Made by a program: the position numbers and the translations under genes. A stretch of 64,000 bases of DNA, taken from Marivivens aquimaris (GTDB lineage Bacteria > Pseudomonadota > Alphaproteobacteria > Rhodobacterales > Rhodobacteraceae). Of the stretch, positions 16,901-25,206 are shown piece after piece. The stretch spans positions 1,517,001 to 1,581,000 of the forward strand of contig NZ_JADBGB010000001.1 of the NCBI RefSeq assembly GCF_015220045.1. Direction: 5' to 3'. Numbering within the stretch: the first letter of the stretch is position 1; every line of letters begins with the position of its first letter. Under the pieces are notes generated by a model. That model did not search any database and had not been told where the DNA came from. It saw nothing but the letters and a program-made list of their open reading frames with translations.

Positions 16901-17446
16901 ATAGCCCGTAGACCTCATAACGCACCGCCGGTGCGTGACACTGGACCCCGCATCAATGATCGCATCCGTTGCCCCGAAGTTCGCCTGATCGGCGCTGAGG
17001 GTGAAAACGTAGGTGTTGTGACGCCCGAGAAAGCTCTCGATATGGCCGAACAAGCCGGTCTCGACCTGGTAGAAATTTCGCCCAACGCGAAGCCGCCGGT
17101 CTGCAAGATCATGGATTACGGCAAGTACAAGTACGAGACCCAGAAGAAAGAGGCCGAGGCGCGCAAGAAGCAGAAGGTCATCGAAGTCAAAGAGGTCAAG
17201 TTCCGTCCGGGAACCGACGTCCACGACTACGAAGTCAAAATGCGCAATGTGCTCAAGTTCCTCGACAACGGCGACAAGGTGAAAGTCACTCTGCGTTTCC
17301 GTGGTCGCGAGATGGCTCACCAGGATCTTGGTCGCGAGCTGCTTCAGCGTATCTCTGAAGACGTGAAAGAGAACGGCAAGGTCGAGAACATGCCGAAGAT
17401 GGAAGGCCGCCAGATGGTCATGATGATCGGACCGCTGGCCAAGTAA
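16901..17446 (+). CDS. infC: Translation initiation factor IF-3 (apparent AUA start)
   Basis: IF-3 binds the 30S subunit, keeps subunits apart and rejects non-canonical start codons. The protein (181 residues from this start) reads [20 protein letters not shown], then [41 protein letters not shown] (N domain to about residue 80) and the C domain [42 protein letters not shown]. No ATG or GTG start exists at a suitable place. An in-frame TTG at 16877 has no ribosome-binding site, whereas the ATA at 16901 has AAGGAC at ideal distance. E. coli infC starts with AUU for self-regulation, so I place the start at ATA. Unlike in enterobacteria, rpmI-rplT do not follow; a terminator does. Confidence 0.9.
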   Translation: MARRPHNAPPVRDTGPRINDRIRCPEVRLIGAEGENVGVVTPEKALDMAEQAGLDLVEISPNAKPPVCKIMDYGKYKYETQKKEAEARKKQKVIEVKEVKFRPGTDVHDYEVKMRNVLKFLDNGDKVKVTLRFRGREMAHQDLGRELLQRISEDVKENGKVENMPKMEGRQMVMMIGPLAK

Positions 17447-17470
17447 TCTTGGTTCTCTTGCAGTAACGAC

Positions 17471-17494
17471 AGGCCGCCTTTGGGGCGGCCTTTT
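17471..17494 (+). terminator. Intrinsic terminator after infC
   Basis: AGGCCGCC pairs with GGCGGCCT around a 5-base loop and is followed by TTTTGTTT. It ends the infC transcript and also faces the convergent molybdopterin-binding gene. Confidence 0.85.
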
Positions 17495-17496
17495 GT

Positions 17497-18489
17497 TTAT
17501 GTGCTGCGCGGTTTTGGTCGGGTGGGCATTTCCTTGAGGAGGCCGCCTACCCCCATTGCGGCGATGTCCGCGTCCGTGACCTCGATCCCGCAGAGCGTCC
17601 GCTCCAGCACCCAGTCGGCGCCGTTGAGCGCGGGCGAGCGCGCGCACCCCGGAAGGCCGATGACGGGGCGGCCTTTGTAGCTACCGATGAATAGCAGGTT
17701 TCCCGGATCGACGGGCATCCCAAAGCGTTCGACGGCGCCTCCAGCCAATCTAACAGCGCTGGGGGCCACGTCCGCGATGTCGGAGGTGGCCGAGGCGGTC
17801 AGAATCAGGATGACCTCTCCTTCGGCCTGTTTGATGGCCTCTGCGATGGCTTCGGTTTTGTGGGGGACTTTGATGCGGGGCGTCAGGGCGACGTCCAGCC
17901 GCGAGAGACGCGTGTTCGTGGCGCGGCGGCCTTTGTCGCTGTGGCTGGTGCCGTCGATCACCGTTTCGATCAGCGTGGCGCTTTGGTAGCGAGGTGAGTG
18001 GACGTTCATCGCGGTGCCCAGCGCTTCGGCGGCTTTGGTGACGTTCGCGGCGGCAACGCCGTAAGCGATGATTTTGACCGTGGCGATCATGGCGCCCGCT
18101 TCGACGCGCTTGTAGTGCGGAAGCGTGGCGATGGTGATCATCGGGTCGATGGCGTTGGCGGCGTGGATGCGGGCGGGATCGAAGCCGACGACCCCGGCGC
18201 GGGTAGCGTGAAGGTTCACGCGGCCCGTGGCGGCTTTGGTGATGCGGATGTTCTGTTTGTCGGGATCGCACACGAGCGCAGCGGCGATTTGTTCAGCGGC
18301 GGTGTTCTCGTCCAAGTCCTCAGGGCCGAGCCGCGCGACGATGACCTCCGCGATACCAGACTCTTGTAGGTCGGAAATGTCGGCGGTCGTGAGCTCCTTG
18401 CCCTTTTGCAGCTTGCGGGACGGCAAGCGGATGGAGTGGGCAGCGATGGCGCCCTCTGCCTCTGCAACGGGCGATGGGCCGAACTTCAT
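17497..18489 (-). CDS. Molybdopterin-binding (MoCF_biosynth domain) protein
   Basis: This 330-residue cytoplasmic protein has the MoeA/MogA-type molybdopterin-binding fold in its C-terminal half (about residues 170-300: LIETVIDGTSHSDKGR, GEVILILTASATSDIADVAPSAV, GGAVERFGMPVDPGNLL). It lacks the other MoeA domains. It starts MKFGPSPVAEAEGAIAAHSI. Family members occur beside XdhC/CoxF and are thought to help molybdenum-cofactor delivery or maturation. Its ATG overlaps the xdhC stop by 4 bases (ATGA), so both are one translational unit. The exact biochemical role is inferred. Confidence 0.85.
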   Translation of the reverse strand: MKFGPSPVAEAEGAIAAHSIRLPSRKLQKGKELTTADISDLQESGIAEVIVARLGPEDLDENTAAEQIAAALVCDPDKQNIRITKAATGRVNLHATRAGVVGFDPARIHAANAIDPMITIATLPHYKRVEAGAMIATVKIIAYGVAAANVTKAAEALGTAMNVHSPRYQSATLIETVIDGTSHSDKGRRATNTRLSRLDVALTPRIKVPHKTEAIAEAIKQAEGEVILILTASATSDIADVAPSAVRLAGGAVERFGMPVDPGNLLFIGSYKGRPVIGLPGCARSPALNGADWVLERTLCGIEVTDADIAAMGVGGLLKEMPTRPKPRST

Positions 18490-19457
18490 GCTTTTCTCAG
18501 AACTTCAGTCACTTGCGCCATGATGCTCACAGCGATTTCGGCGGGGGACTTCGCGCCGATGTTCAGACCGACGGGGCCATGGATGCGGGCGATCTGTTCC
18601 GCTGAAAAACCGTCCTGCTCAAGCCGTTCAACCCGCTTGGCGTGGGTCCGCGTGGAGCCGAGGCAGCCGAGGTAGAACACGTCCGATGACAGCGCGGCAC
18701 GGATGGCGGGGTCGTCGAGTTTGGGGTCGTGGGTCAGCGTGACGACGGCAGTACGCGGGTCGAGGCCCAGCGCCTCCATCGCCTCGTCGGGCCAGTCGTC
18801 GGAGATCACCTCACCGGGGAATCGCTCTTCGGAGCCGAAGACGGGGCGCGGGTCGATGAGTATGGGATCATAGCCGCAGGCGCGGGCCATCTGGACGAGC
18901 GGCTGGGCGATGTGGACCGCGCCGACGATCAGCATCCGCAGCGGCGGGTTGTGGATCGCGACGAAGGTTCTGCCGTCTTCCTCGACGCCCGATTTGTCGC
19001 TGCGGAATCGCTCGGCGTAGTCCGACGCATCCGCCAGCTTGCGGTCGTCGTTTTCCAGATCAGCCACATAGGCGATCCGCTGACGGGCGGCGCGGGCGTC
19101 GACCAATTCTTTCAGCAGATCAGCGGACAGCGCGTCCCCTCCAACGGGCTCGACCAGCACGCGGATCTGGCCGCCACAGGCGAGGCCGACAGCAAACGCC
19201 TGATCGTCCGAAACGCCGAATGCCAGGAGGCGGGTCTTGCCATCATCGACGGCTTCCATGGCTTCGGTGATGACCGCGCCCTCGACGCAGCCGCCGGAGA
19301 CAGAGCCCTCCATCGCGCCGTCGCGATCGATGACCAGCTGGCTACCGATGGGACGGGGTGCGGAGCCCCATGTCTCGACCACCGTGGCGATCACGGCACC
19401 GCGTCCGCTGTTGTGCCACTCCAGCGCAAGCGCGGGGATGTCGGTTCTGTCTGTCAT
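18486..19457 (-). CDS. XdhC/CoxF family molybdenum-hydroxylase maturation factor
   Basis: XdhC-family proteins bind molybdenum cofactor and hand it, in sulfurated form, to xanthine- or CO-dehydrogenase-type enzymes. The 323 residues contain the N-terminal XdhC_CoxI domain (GRGAVIATVVETWGSAPRPIGSQLVI, GSVSGGCVEGAV, FGVSDDQAFAVGLACGG) and the C-terminal Rossmann-like XdhC_C domain (about 175-300: LLIVGAVHIAQPLVQMARACGYDPILIDPR, VVTLTHDPKLDDPAI, YLGCLGSTRTHAKR). No molybdenum hydroxylase structural gene is in the window. It is probably functionally linked to the MoxR and CoxE-like genes at 21.8-24 kb. Confidence 0.93.
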   Translation of the reverse strand: MTDRTDIPALALEWHNSGRGAVIATVVETWGSAPRPIGSQLVIDRDGAMEGSVSGGCVEGAVITEAMEAVDDGKTRLLAFGVSDDQAFAVGLACGGQIRVLVEPVGGDALSADLLKELVDARAARQRIAYVADLENDDRKLADASDYAERFRSDKSGVEEDGRTFVAIHNPPLRMLIVGAVHIAQPLVQMARACGYDPILIDPRPVFGSEERFPGEVISDDWPDEAMEALGLDPRTAVVTLTHDPKLDDPAIRAALSSDVFYLGCLGSTRTHAKRVERLEQDGFSAEQIARIHGPVGLNIGAKSPAEIAVSIMAQVTEVLRKA

Positions 19458-19530
19458 GATGGCCTCCCTACCCCATTCAAGATGAGAGAAGCCGCAACGC
19501 GGTTCAACTCCTACCGTAGTCTTACGCGCA

Positions 19531-19556
19531 AAAAAGAACGGGCCCCGAAGGGCCCG
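19531..19556 (-). terminator. Intrinsic terminator after the OmpA-family gene
   Basis: On the minus strand CGGGCCC-TTCG-GGGCCCG is followed by TTCTTTTTT. The stop codon of the OmpA-family gene is about 14 bases upstream. Confidence 0.9.
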
Positions 19557-19569
19557 CCTTTGTCAGTTC

Positions 19570-21684
19570 TTACTGTGCGCTTGCAACCTGATCGAGCAGC
19601 GGGGTGATCCGGCGGATCGTGGCGCGGCGGTTCGCCTGCTCTGCCGACTCGGTGTTCACCTTCAGGTAACGTTCGCCATAACCCTGTACGACGAGGTTTT
19701 CCGGCGGGATGTCGAAGTACTCGGTCATAGCCAGCGCAACGCTTTCCGCGCGGCGGTCCGACAGGCCGAGGTTATTGACGTCCGAGCCGACAGCGTCGGT
19801 GTGACCTTCAACGAGGAAGATCTCGTTCGGGTTCTTCTGGACCATGTCTTCAATCAACAGACCCATGCGAACGAGGCTGGTGATTTCAGCCTGCGAAATC
19901 GCAGCCGAACCGGTGGCGAAGTTGATGGTGTCCAGATCAATGGCCGGAACCAATTCGCGGACCGAACGGATCTCGCGGATCTGACGCAGCGAGTAGCTAC
20001 GATCAACGTTCTGCGGCTTCTGGGCCTGCAGAGCGGCGATCAGACGAGCAACGTCAGCGTCGTTGACCGAGTAGCTCGGTGCCGGACGGGTGGTTTCGCG
20101 GAGCGAAGCTACGTCAACCGGCTCAGCGGCGCGCTCGGCGTCGGTGATGAGGTTGATGCGAGTGCCGTCGGTCAGGATACGTGCACGGGTCACAACGCGG
20201 CCGAGGTCGTCACGGATGGTCAGAACCTGCGTGCCGTCCGGACGGGTCACGGTGGTACGGGTCGAGCCGTCAGCGAAGGTTTCGGTCTTCACGTCGTTAC
20301 CTGCCTGGTTCAGCAGAGCATCGTCGTTCTTGTAGATTTGCAGACCGTTCGGGCCTTGAACGATAACGCGGTCGCCGGTGTTGCCGACAACTTCTTCACC
20401 GTTGTCGAGCAGCGAGCCAACAGCCACAGCACCGAGACCGACCAGAAGGGCCTTCTCGAAGTTGCTCAGGCCACCGTTGTCTTCGCTGGCTTCGGCGTTG
20501 TTGGCCGAGGTGGTTTCAAAGTCTTCGTCCGAGGTGCGAACCTGTTCTTCGGTCAGCGTCTCTTCGGTGACTTCAGCGTCGGCAGCGTTCTCGTCCGAAG
20601 CGGCGAGCGGAGCAGCGTCCTCTTCCTCTGCGGTCGGGTCTACAGCCGGCTCGTCGTTGGCAGCGACTTCTTCTGCGCCTTCGTCAGCGGCAGCAGCTTC
20701 TTCGTCGGTGGTAGCTTCAGCGTCGGTCGCAGCGGACATTTCTGCCTGCATCTCTGCGATCTGGTCAGCCATCTCCTGCTGAGCCTGCTCAAGAGCGGCC
20801 TGCTCTTCGGCAATCTGCTGGGCTACTTCGTCCGAAACTTCCTTGGCTGGAGCGGGTTCTTCCGAAGCAGCTTCGCCTTCGGCGTCAGCTTCCATCTCGG
20901 CTTCTGCGTCGGCGTTCATTTCACCTTCTTCAGCCGGTGCTGCTTCAGCTTCGGTAGTTTCCGGAGCCATCTCTTCCTGAGCGGCTTCAGCTTCAGCGCT
21001 GGCTTCAGCTTCGACCGAGCCGTCTTCGGTGGCTTCGGCTTCAACTTCTACTGCGTCTTCCGAAGTCGCTTCATCAGCAGCCGGAGCGGCTTCTTCTGCG
21101 GGCGCAGCTTCGCTCTGGGCTTCGATCTCAGCTTCGACTTCGGCGTCCATCTCGCCTTCAGCGGCTTGATCGTCTGCCGGAGCAGCTTCGACTTCTTCCA
21201 TTTCCGGTGCCATTTCCTCGGCAGCACCATCAGCGGAGCCTTCAGCTTCTACAGCGCCACTTTCGTCAGCGGTTGCCTCTTCGGCAACCGGCTCGGCAGG
21301 ATCCGCAGCCTGTTCCATAGCAGCGTCCGACTGCGCATTCGCATCAGCCGGTTCGTCGCCGGTTGCCGGTTCGGCAGCATTTTCGTTTGCCGGATCAGCC
21401 GGGGCGACATCACCCATTTGCTCTTGGCTCTGCTTGGTCAGCTCGACAATCTTGTCCTGACCCAGTGCGTCGACCAGCATCGGGTCTGCAAGCGGGATCG
21501 CCATCGGCTCGCCGGTTTCGCACGGCGGGATGATACCACCTTCGCAGAGCAGAACAGCAGGTTCGCCGTCCGGCGTGGTGGTCAGTTCTTGGGCGTGAGC
21601 GGTACCAAGGAAAGAGGCGTTGGGTACAATAAGGGAAAGCGTGGCCACCAGAGCGGTCGTGGCACGGGATGAATTACGGGGCAT
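19570..21684 (-). CDS. OmpA-family outer-membrane protein with long Ala/Glu-rich region
   Basis: The 704 residues start with a signal peptide ending GTAHA (about residue 31), then a short Cys-containing region (LLCEGGIIPPCETGEP). About 310 residues of Ala/Glu/Asp-rich low-complexity sequence follow (about 90-400), including EAEAEAS- and EMEAD-type runs and a short coiled-coil-like stretch AEEQAALEQAQQEMADQIAEMQAEM. A hydrophobic Gly-rich helix (FEKALLVGLGAVAVGSLL, about 406-424) comes next. The C-terminal OmpA-like peptidoglycan-binding domain has FLVEGHTDAVGSDVNNLGLSDRRAESVA and GYGERYLKVNTES. It likely links the outer membrane to peptidoglycan. It interrupts an otherwise related maturation gene set. 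The low-complexity length is expected to vary between strains. Confidence 0.9.
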   Translation of the reverse strand: MPRNSSRATTALVATLSLIVPNASFLGTAHAQELTTTPDGEPAVLLCEGGIIPPCETGEPMAIPLADPMLVDALGQDKIVELTKQSQEQMGDVAPADPANENAAEPATGDEPADANAQSDAAMEQAADPAEPVAEEATADESGAVEAEGSADGAAEEMAPEMEEVEAAPADDQAAEGEMDAEVEAEIEAQSEAAPAEEAAPAADEATSEDAVEVEAEATEDGSVEAEASAEAEAAQEEMAPETTEAEAAPAEEGEMNADAEAEMEADAEGEAASEEPAPAKEVSDEVAQQIAEEQAALEQAQQEMADQIAEMQAEMSAATDAEATTDEEAAAADEGAEEVAANDEPAVDPTAEEEDAAPLAASDENAADAEVTEETLTEEQVRTSDEDFETTSANNAEASEDNGGLSNFEKALLVGLGAVAVGSLLDNGEEVVGNTGDRVIVQGPNGLQIYKNDDALLNQAGNDVKTETFADGSTRTTVTRPDGTQVLTIRDDLGRVVTRARILTDGTRINLITDAERAAEPVDVASLRETTRPAPSYSVNDADVARLIAALQAQKPQNVDRSYSLRQIREIRSVRELVPAIDLDTINFATGSAAISQAEITSLVRMGLLIEDMVQKNPNEIFLVEGHTDAVGSDVNNLGLSDRRAESVALAMTEYFDIPPENLVVQGYGERYLKVNTESAEQANRRATIRRITPLLDQVASAQ

Positions 21685-21804
21685 ATGAACTCCTCTGAAT
21701 GGACGTCATCTGGCAGGACCAGACGCGCCGAATTGCCTAAGCAACGCACGCCGCCCCGTTTTTGATCCATCAGGAGATGTGAAATTCTTCGAGAGGTTCG
21801 CCTG

Positions 21805-23076
21805 TTAAGCGTCTTTGTGCCGATCGACCATCGCCATCAGCCGCGCTTTGTCCCCGCCGTCCTTTGCATCCGAGATCGCCTCGGCAAGACCTTGCAATGA
21901 TGCGATATTGTGGCCCGCGCGGAAGCTGGTCACGTGCGGCAGCATTTCGACGATCCCGCGGGCTTTGGGCGCGAAACCGTCCCATCTGAGCAGCGGATTG
22001 AGCCAGATCAGTTGACGTGACGACAACCCGAGCCGCTCCATCGCCTTACCCAGCCCGCCCTCGGGGTCACGGTCGAGCCCGTCGGTGATGAGAAGAACCA
22101 CAGCGCCCTGCCCCAGCACCCGCCGCGACCAGTCGCGGTTGAAGCGGTCGATGCACTCACCGATACGCGTGCCGCCCTGCCAGTCCTGCGCTTCGGCACC
22201 GACCGCGGCGAGCGCGGCATCGACGTCTTTGTGCTTGAGATGGCGAGTGATGTTGGTGAGCCGCGTCCCAAAAGTGAAAGCATGGATTTTGGCCCAGCCC
22301 TGCCCTTTGGCATTGGCGACCGCGTGAACAAAATGCAGCACGGCGCGGGAGTACTGGCTCATGGAGCCCGAGATATCGCAGAGCACGACGAGGTTCGGGT
22401 AGCGTTCGCGTTTGTGGCGGGTCGCGAAACTCTGGATTTCGCCACCCTTGCGCATCGACTGACGCAGGGTGCCGCGCCAATCGGGGATCTGCCCGTGACC
22501 TGCGATGGTCCGGCGGCTCTGCACGGGACGGATCGGCAGGGTCATCTTGGCGAGGATGCGTTTGGCCTGCGCCATCTCCTCGATCGACATCTGTTCGAAA
22601 TCGAGGGTTTTCAGCCGCTCTTCGGTCGAGATCGTGCGGGAGGCGTCGATGTCGATGAGCGCTTCTTCGTCTTTCTGGTCCTCTTCGGGCTGCGGCATGG
22701 GGATGTTGTGGTCATCCAGCAGCGCCTCCGCCGCGCGTTTTTCGGCGGCTTTGGCTTTGCGCTCTTCCTGCACGCCGCGCACGGAGGGCAGCATCATCGC
22801 CATCATATGTTCGAGGTAACGCGGGTCGCGCCAGTAAAGGCGGAACACCTGCCCGTAGATGGTCCGGTGTTCGGGGCGGGTGCAGAAACACGCCTCCAGC
22901 GTCCAGTAGAAATCGTTCTTGCGGGTAAAACCTGCCGCCTCCACCGCACGGATGGCGTCGATCACACGGCCCGGACCGACGGGGATGCCGGCCTTGCGCA
23001 AAGCACGGGCGAAGTGCGCGATGTTATGCGCGAGCTTGCCGTCCTCCGGAATATCGAGCGGGATGTACTCAGCCAT
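21805..23076 (-). CDS. VWA-domain CoxE-like protein
   Basis: The 423-residue protein matches the CoxE/VWA family. Its N-terminal helical part (AHNIAHFARALRKAGIPVGPGRVIDAI) is followed by a charged middle region and a von Willebrand A domain with the metal-site motif DISGSMS (234-240), GGTRIGECIDRFNRDW and LLITDGLDRDPEGGLGKAMERL. In carboxydotrophs CoxE pairs with the MoxR-type CoxD ATPase to assemble the copper-molybdenum centre of CO dehydrogenase. Here it follows a MoxR gene 66 bases upstream, with a repeat between. No CO dehydrogenase genes are seen, so the target enzyme is unknown. Confidence 0.9.
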   Translation of the reverse strand: MAEYIPLDIPEDGKLAHNIAHFARALRKAGIPVGPGRVIDAIRAVEAAGFTRKNDFYWTLEACFCTRPEHRTIYGQVFRLYWRDPRYLEHMMAMMLPSVRGVQEERKAKAAEKRAAEALLDDHNIPMPQPEEDQKDEEALIDIDASRTISTEERLKTLDFEQMSIEEMAQAKRILAKMTLPIRPVQSRRTIAGHGQIPDWRGTLRQSMRKGGEIQSFATRHKRERYPNLVVLCDISGSMSQYSRAVLHFVHAVANAKGQGWAKIHAFTFGTRLTNITRHLKHKDVDAALAAVGAEAQDWQGGTRIGECIDRFNRDWSRRVLGQGAVVLLITDGLDRDPEGGLGKAMERLGLSSRQLIWLNPLLRWDGFAPKARGIVEMLPHVTSFRAGHNIASLQGLAEAISDAKDGGDKARLMAMVDRHKDA

Positions 23077-23085
23077 TGGCGTCGC

Positions 23086-23140
23086 GGCGGGGGGCTGTCT
23101 GCCCCCCGCACCCCCCGAAGGTATTTTTGTCAGAATGAAG
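23086..23140 (-). repeat. Dispersed GC-hairpin repeat, type A copy 4 (inverted)
   Basis: On the minus strand the head is TTCATTCTGACAAAAATACC then TTCGGGGGG, followed by GCGGGGGGC-AGACA-GCCCCCCGC, a strong hairpin. It fills the short gap between the MoxR and CoxE-like genes in the direction of transcription. Confidence 0.8.
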
Positions 23141-23142
23141 CA

Positions 23143-24048
23143 TCAGACCGGCGCAAGATCCGCGCGGGCTTCTTTAAGGAGGCGCTGCGCTTCGGAGCCT
23201 TCGATACGGGCGATGTCGTCCTGATACTTGAGGATCGCGCCGAGGGTGTCAGCGATGACCTCGGGACTGAGGTCGATCACATCGAGCGCGAGCAGGCATT
23301 TCGCCCAGTCGATGGTTTCCGCAACGCCAGGTTTCTTGAAGAGATCCTCCGTACGGAGTTTCTGCACGAAGGCGACGACTTCCTTGCTGAGCGTTTCCTG
23401 CGCTTCGGGGGCGCGGGCGTGGAGGATGTCCAACTCGCGGTCGAAGGTGGGGTAATCGACCCAGTGATAGAGGCAACGGCGCTTCAGGGCGTCATGGACC
23501 TCGCGCGTGCGGTTGGAGGTCAGGATGACGATGGGCGGTTCCTGCGCCTTGATCGTTCCGAGCTCGGGCACGGTGACTTGGAAATCTGAGAGCGCTTCGA
23601 GGAGGAACGCCTCGAACGGCTCGTCGGTGCGGTCGATTTCGTCGATGAGCAGCACGGGCGCGCCGCCCTCATGGGGGCGCATCGCTTCGAGCAGCGGGCG
23701 TTCGATCAGGAAATCCTCGTTGAACAGCTCGGATTGCAGCGCCTTGCGATCGGCGCCCCCTGCGGCTTCGGCCGTGCGGATCGCGATCATCTGCGCGGCG
23801 AAATTCCATTCATAGACCGCTGAGGCCGCGTCGAGCCCTTCGTAGCATTGCAGGCGGATCAGTTTGCGGCCCAGCGCGCAGGCGATGGCCTTGGCGATTT
23901 CGGTTTTTCCGGTGCCTGCTTCCCCCTCCAGAAACAGCGGGCGACCGAGTTTGAGCGATAGAAAGGTCACGGTCGCAAGGGCGCGGCCACAGATGTAGCC
24001 TTCGCCCGCGAGCATGGACTGCACGTCGTCGATACTGTCGATAGTCAT
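23143..24048 (-). CDS. MoxR/CoxD-like AAA ATPase
   Basis: This 301-residue MoxR-family AAA+ ATPase shows Walker A GEAGTGKT (42-49), Walker B VLLIDEIDR (about 132-140), sensor 1 PIVILTSNRTREVHDALKRRC, and the lid EVIADTLGAILKYQ. MoxR ATPases act as chaperones for metal-centre insertion together with VWA partners. I placed the start at 24048 (MTIDSIDDVQ) because GGAGGAG lies five bases before it; in-frame ATGs at 24072 and 24162 are less well supported. It is the first gene of the MoxR-CoxE pair and is divergent from the gene at 24231. Confidence 0.92.
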   Translation of the reverse strand: MTIDSIDDVQSMLAGEGYICGRALATVTFLSLKLGRPLFLEGEAGTGKTEIAKAIACALGRKLIRLQCYEGLDAASAVYEWNFAAQMIAIRTAEAAGGADRKALQSELFNEDFLIERPLLEAMRPHEGGAPVLLIDEIDRTDEPFEAFLLEALSDFQVTVPELGTIKAQEPPIVILTSNRTREVHDALKRRCLYHWVDYPTFDRELDILHARAPEAQETLSKEVVAFVQKLRTEDLFKKPGVAETIDWAKCLLALDVIDLSPEVIADTLGAILKYQDDIARIEGSEAQRLLKEARADLAPV

Positions 24049-24230
24049 GAACTCCTCCGATTCAACCTCCATGCTGCCTTGTGGCAAAATTCGTTCAAGC
24101 CCTGCATAAGTCGCATGAATTTGCCGTTCATAGAGCGCAGAGCGGTCGCGCCTTGAGCGCAATTCCGCCCTAATCTAGGCTTAGCCTGCAGAATGGTTAG
24201 GTAGTACGCCCTTGAGGCAAAGGATGTGAC

Positions 24231-25184
24231 GTGAGTATTGAACTTACAACCGATTTTGCCGGTCTTTCGAATGAGGACTGGTTCGACGCACTGGACGATG
24301 TGGCCGAAGAACACGGGCATTTCGAACGGGTCGGCGCGAATCATGCAGCCGCTTTCATCGATCAGGGCAAGAAGCTGCTCGTGACATTCGAGACCTTTCC
24401 CGAGATTTGCGAACAGTCCGAAGTCATGGAGCCGCGTGGTTTTCAGGCCGCCCGCGACTTCGGCTGGTCACACCTTGCGATCGTGGCGCGCGGCGAAAGC
24501 TGGTTCCGTGATCTGCGGCTCTATCAGTATTTCGACCGCTTGACGGATGATGGCTTCTTCGAAGATTTCGACGAGGTTCTGTTCTTTGGCACGCACCGCG
24601 GCGGCTATGCTGCGGGTGCCTATGCGGTTGCCGCTCCCGGCTCGCGGGTTCTGTCGATCCGTCCTGTGGCGACGCTTGATCCGCAGATTGCCAACTGGGA
24701 CCGCCGTTATCTGGAAGCGCGGCGCACCGACTTTTCGACGCGCTACGGCTTTGCGCCGGATATGATCGACGCCACGCAGCACACATTCGTGGTTTTCGAC
24801 CCGCAAGAAGACCTCGACGCGATGCACGCGGCGCTCTTCACCCGTTCGAACGTGACCAAGCTGCGGATGCCGCGCATGGGCACGAAGCTGGATCATAACC
24901 TCGACGAGATGGGGATCCTGCTGCCGCTCATGGAATACGCGATGAACGGCGATCTGACGGAGGCGTCCTTTGCGGAGCTTTACCGCTCGCGCCGCGATTT
25001 CGTGCCTTATCTGCGCCAGTTCGTTGGTTGGCTGGAGCGCAAACGCGACTACAGCCGCGCCGCCGCGATCTGCCGCTATGTGCTGTCGGAGGGGAAGCGT
25101 CCCTACTTTGCCCAGCGCCTGCGCCAGATCGAGGAGAAGGCCGCGCGCGAGGAAAAGATGAACGCGACGCGGGCTGCCCAGTAA
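24231..25184 (+). CDS. Alpha/beta-hydrolase-like protein of unknown function, nucleophile replaced by His
   Basis: This 317-residue protein has a GTG start with AAAGGA upstream. The middle looks like an alpha/beta hydrolase: KLLVTFET, SHLAIVARGESWFRDLRLYQYFDRL, DFDEVLFFGTHRGGYAAGAYAVAAPGS, and a late acid and His context. The residue at the expected nucleophile of the elbow FGTHRGGYAA is His122 instead of Ser. Homologous Rhodobacterales proteins are often labelled phosphoadenosine phosphosulfate reductase. I see no CysH motifs: no KRTCG, no PP-loop signature, and only two isolated cysteines. The C-terminal part is helical with a TPR-like flavour (RDYSRAAAICRYVLSEGKRPYFAQR). The function is unknown. 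Confidence 0.8.
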   Translation: MSIELTTDFAGLSNEDWFDALDDVAEEHGHFERVGANHAAAFIDQGKKLLVTFETFPEICEQSEVMEPRGFQAARDFGWSHLAIVARGESWFRDLRLYQYFDRLTDDGFFEDFDEVLFFGTHRGGYAAGAYAVAAPGSRVLSIRPVATLDPQIANWDRRYLEARRTDFSTRYGFAPDMIDATQHTFVVFDPQEDLDAMHAALFTRSNVTKLRMPRMGTKLDHNLDEMGILLPLMEYAMNGDLTEASFAELYRSRRDFVPYLRQFVGWLERKRDYSRAAAICRYVLSEGKRPYFAQRLRQIEEKAAREEKMNATRAAQ

Positions 25185-25206
25185 AACGGGCCACATTCGG
25201 AAAAAC

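Noticed and set aside
19801..21672. A 623-codon open frame on the plus strand opposite the OmpA-family gene
   Set aside because: It is the shadow of the Ala/Glu-rich codons. Its product is Phe/Ser/Gly/Arg-rich with no domain, and there is no ribosome-binding site. The minus-strand gene has a signal peptide and an OmpA domain.
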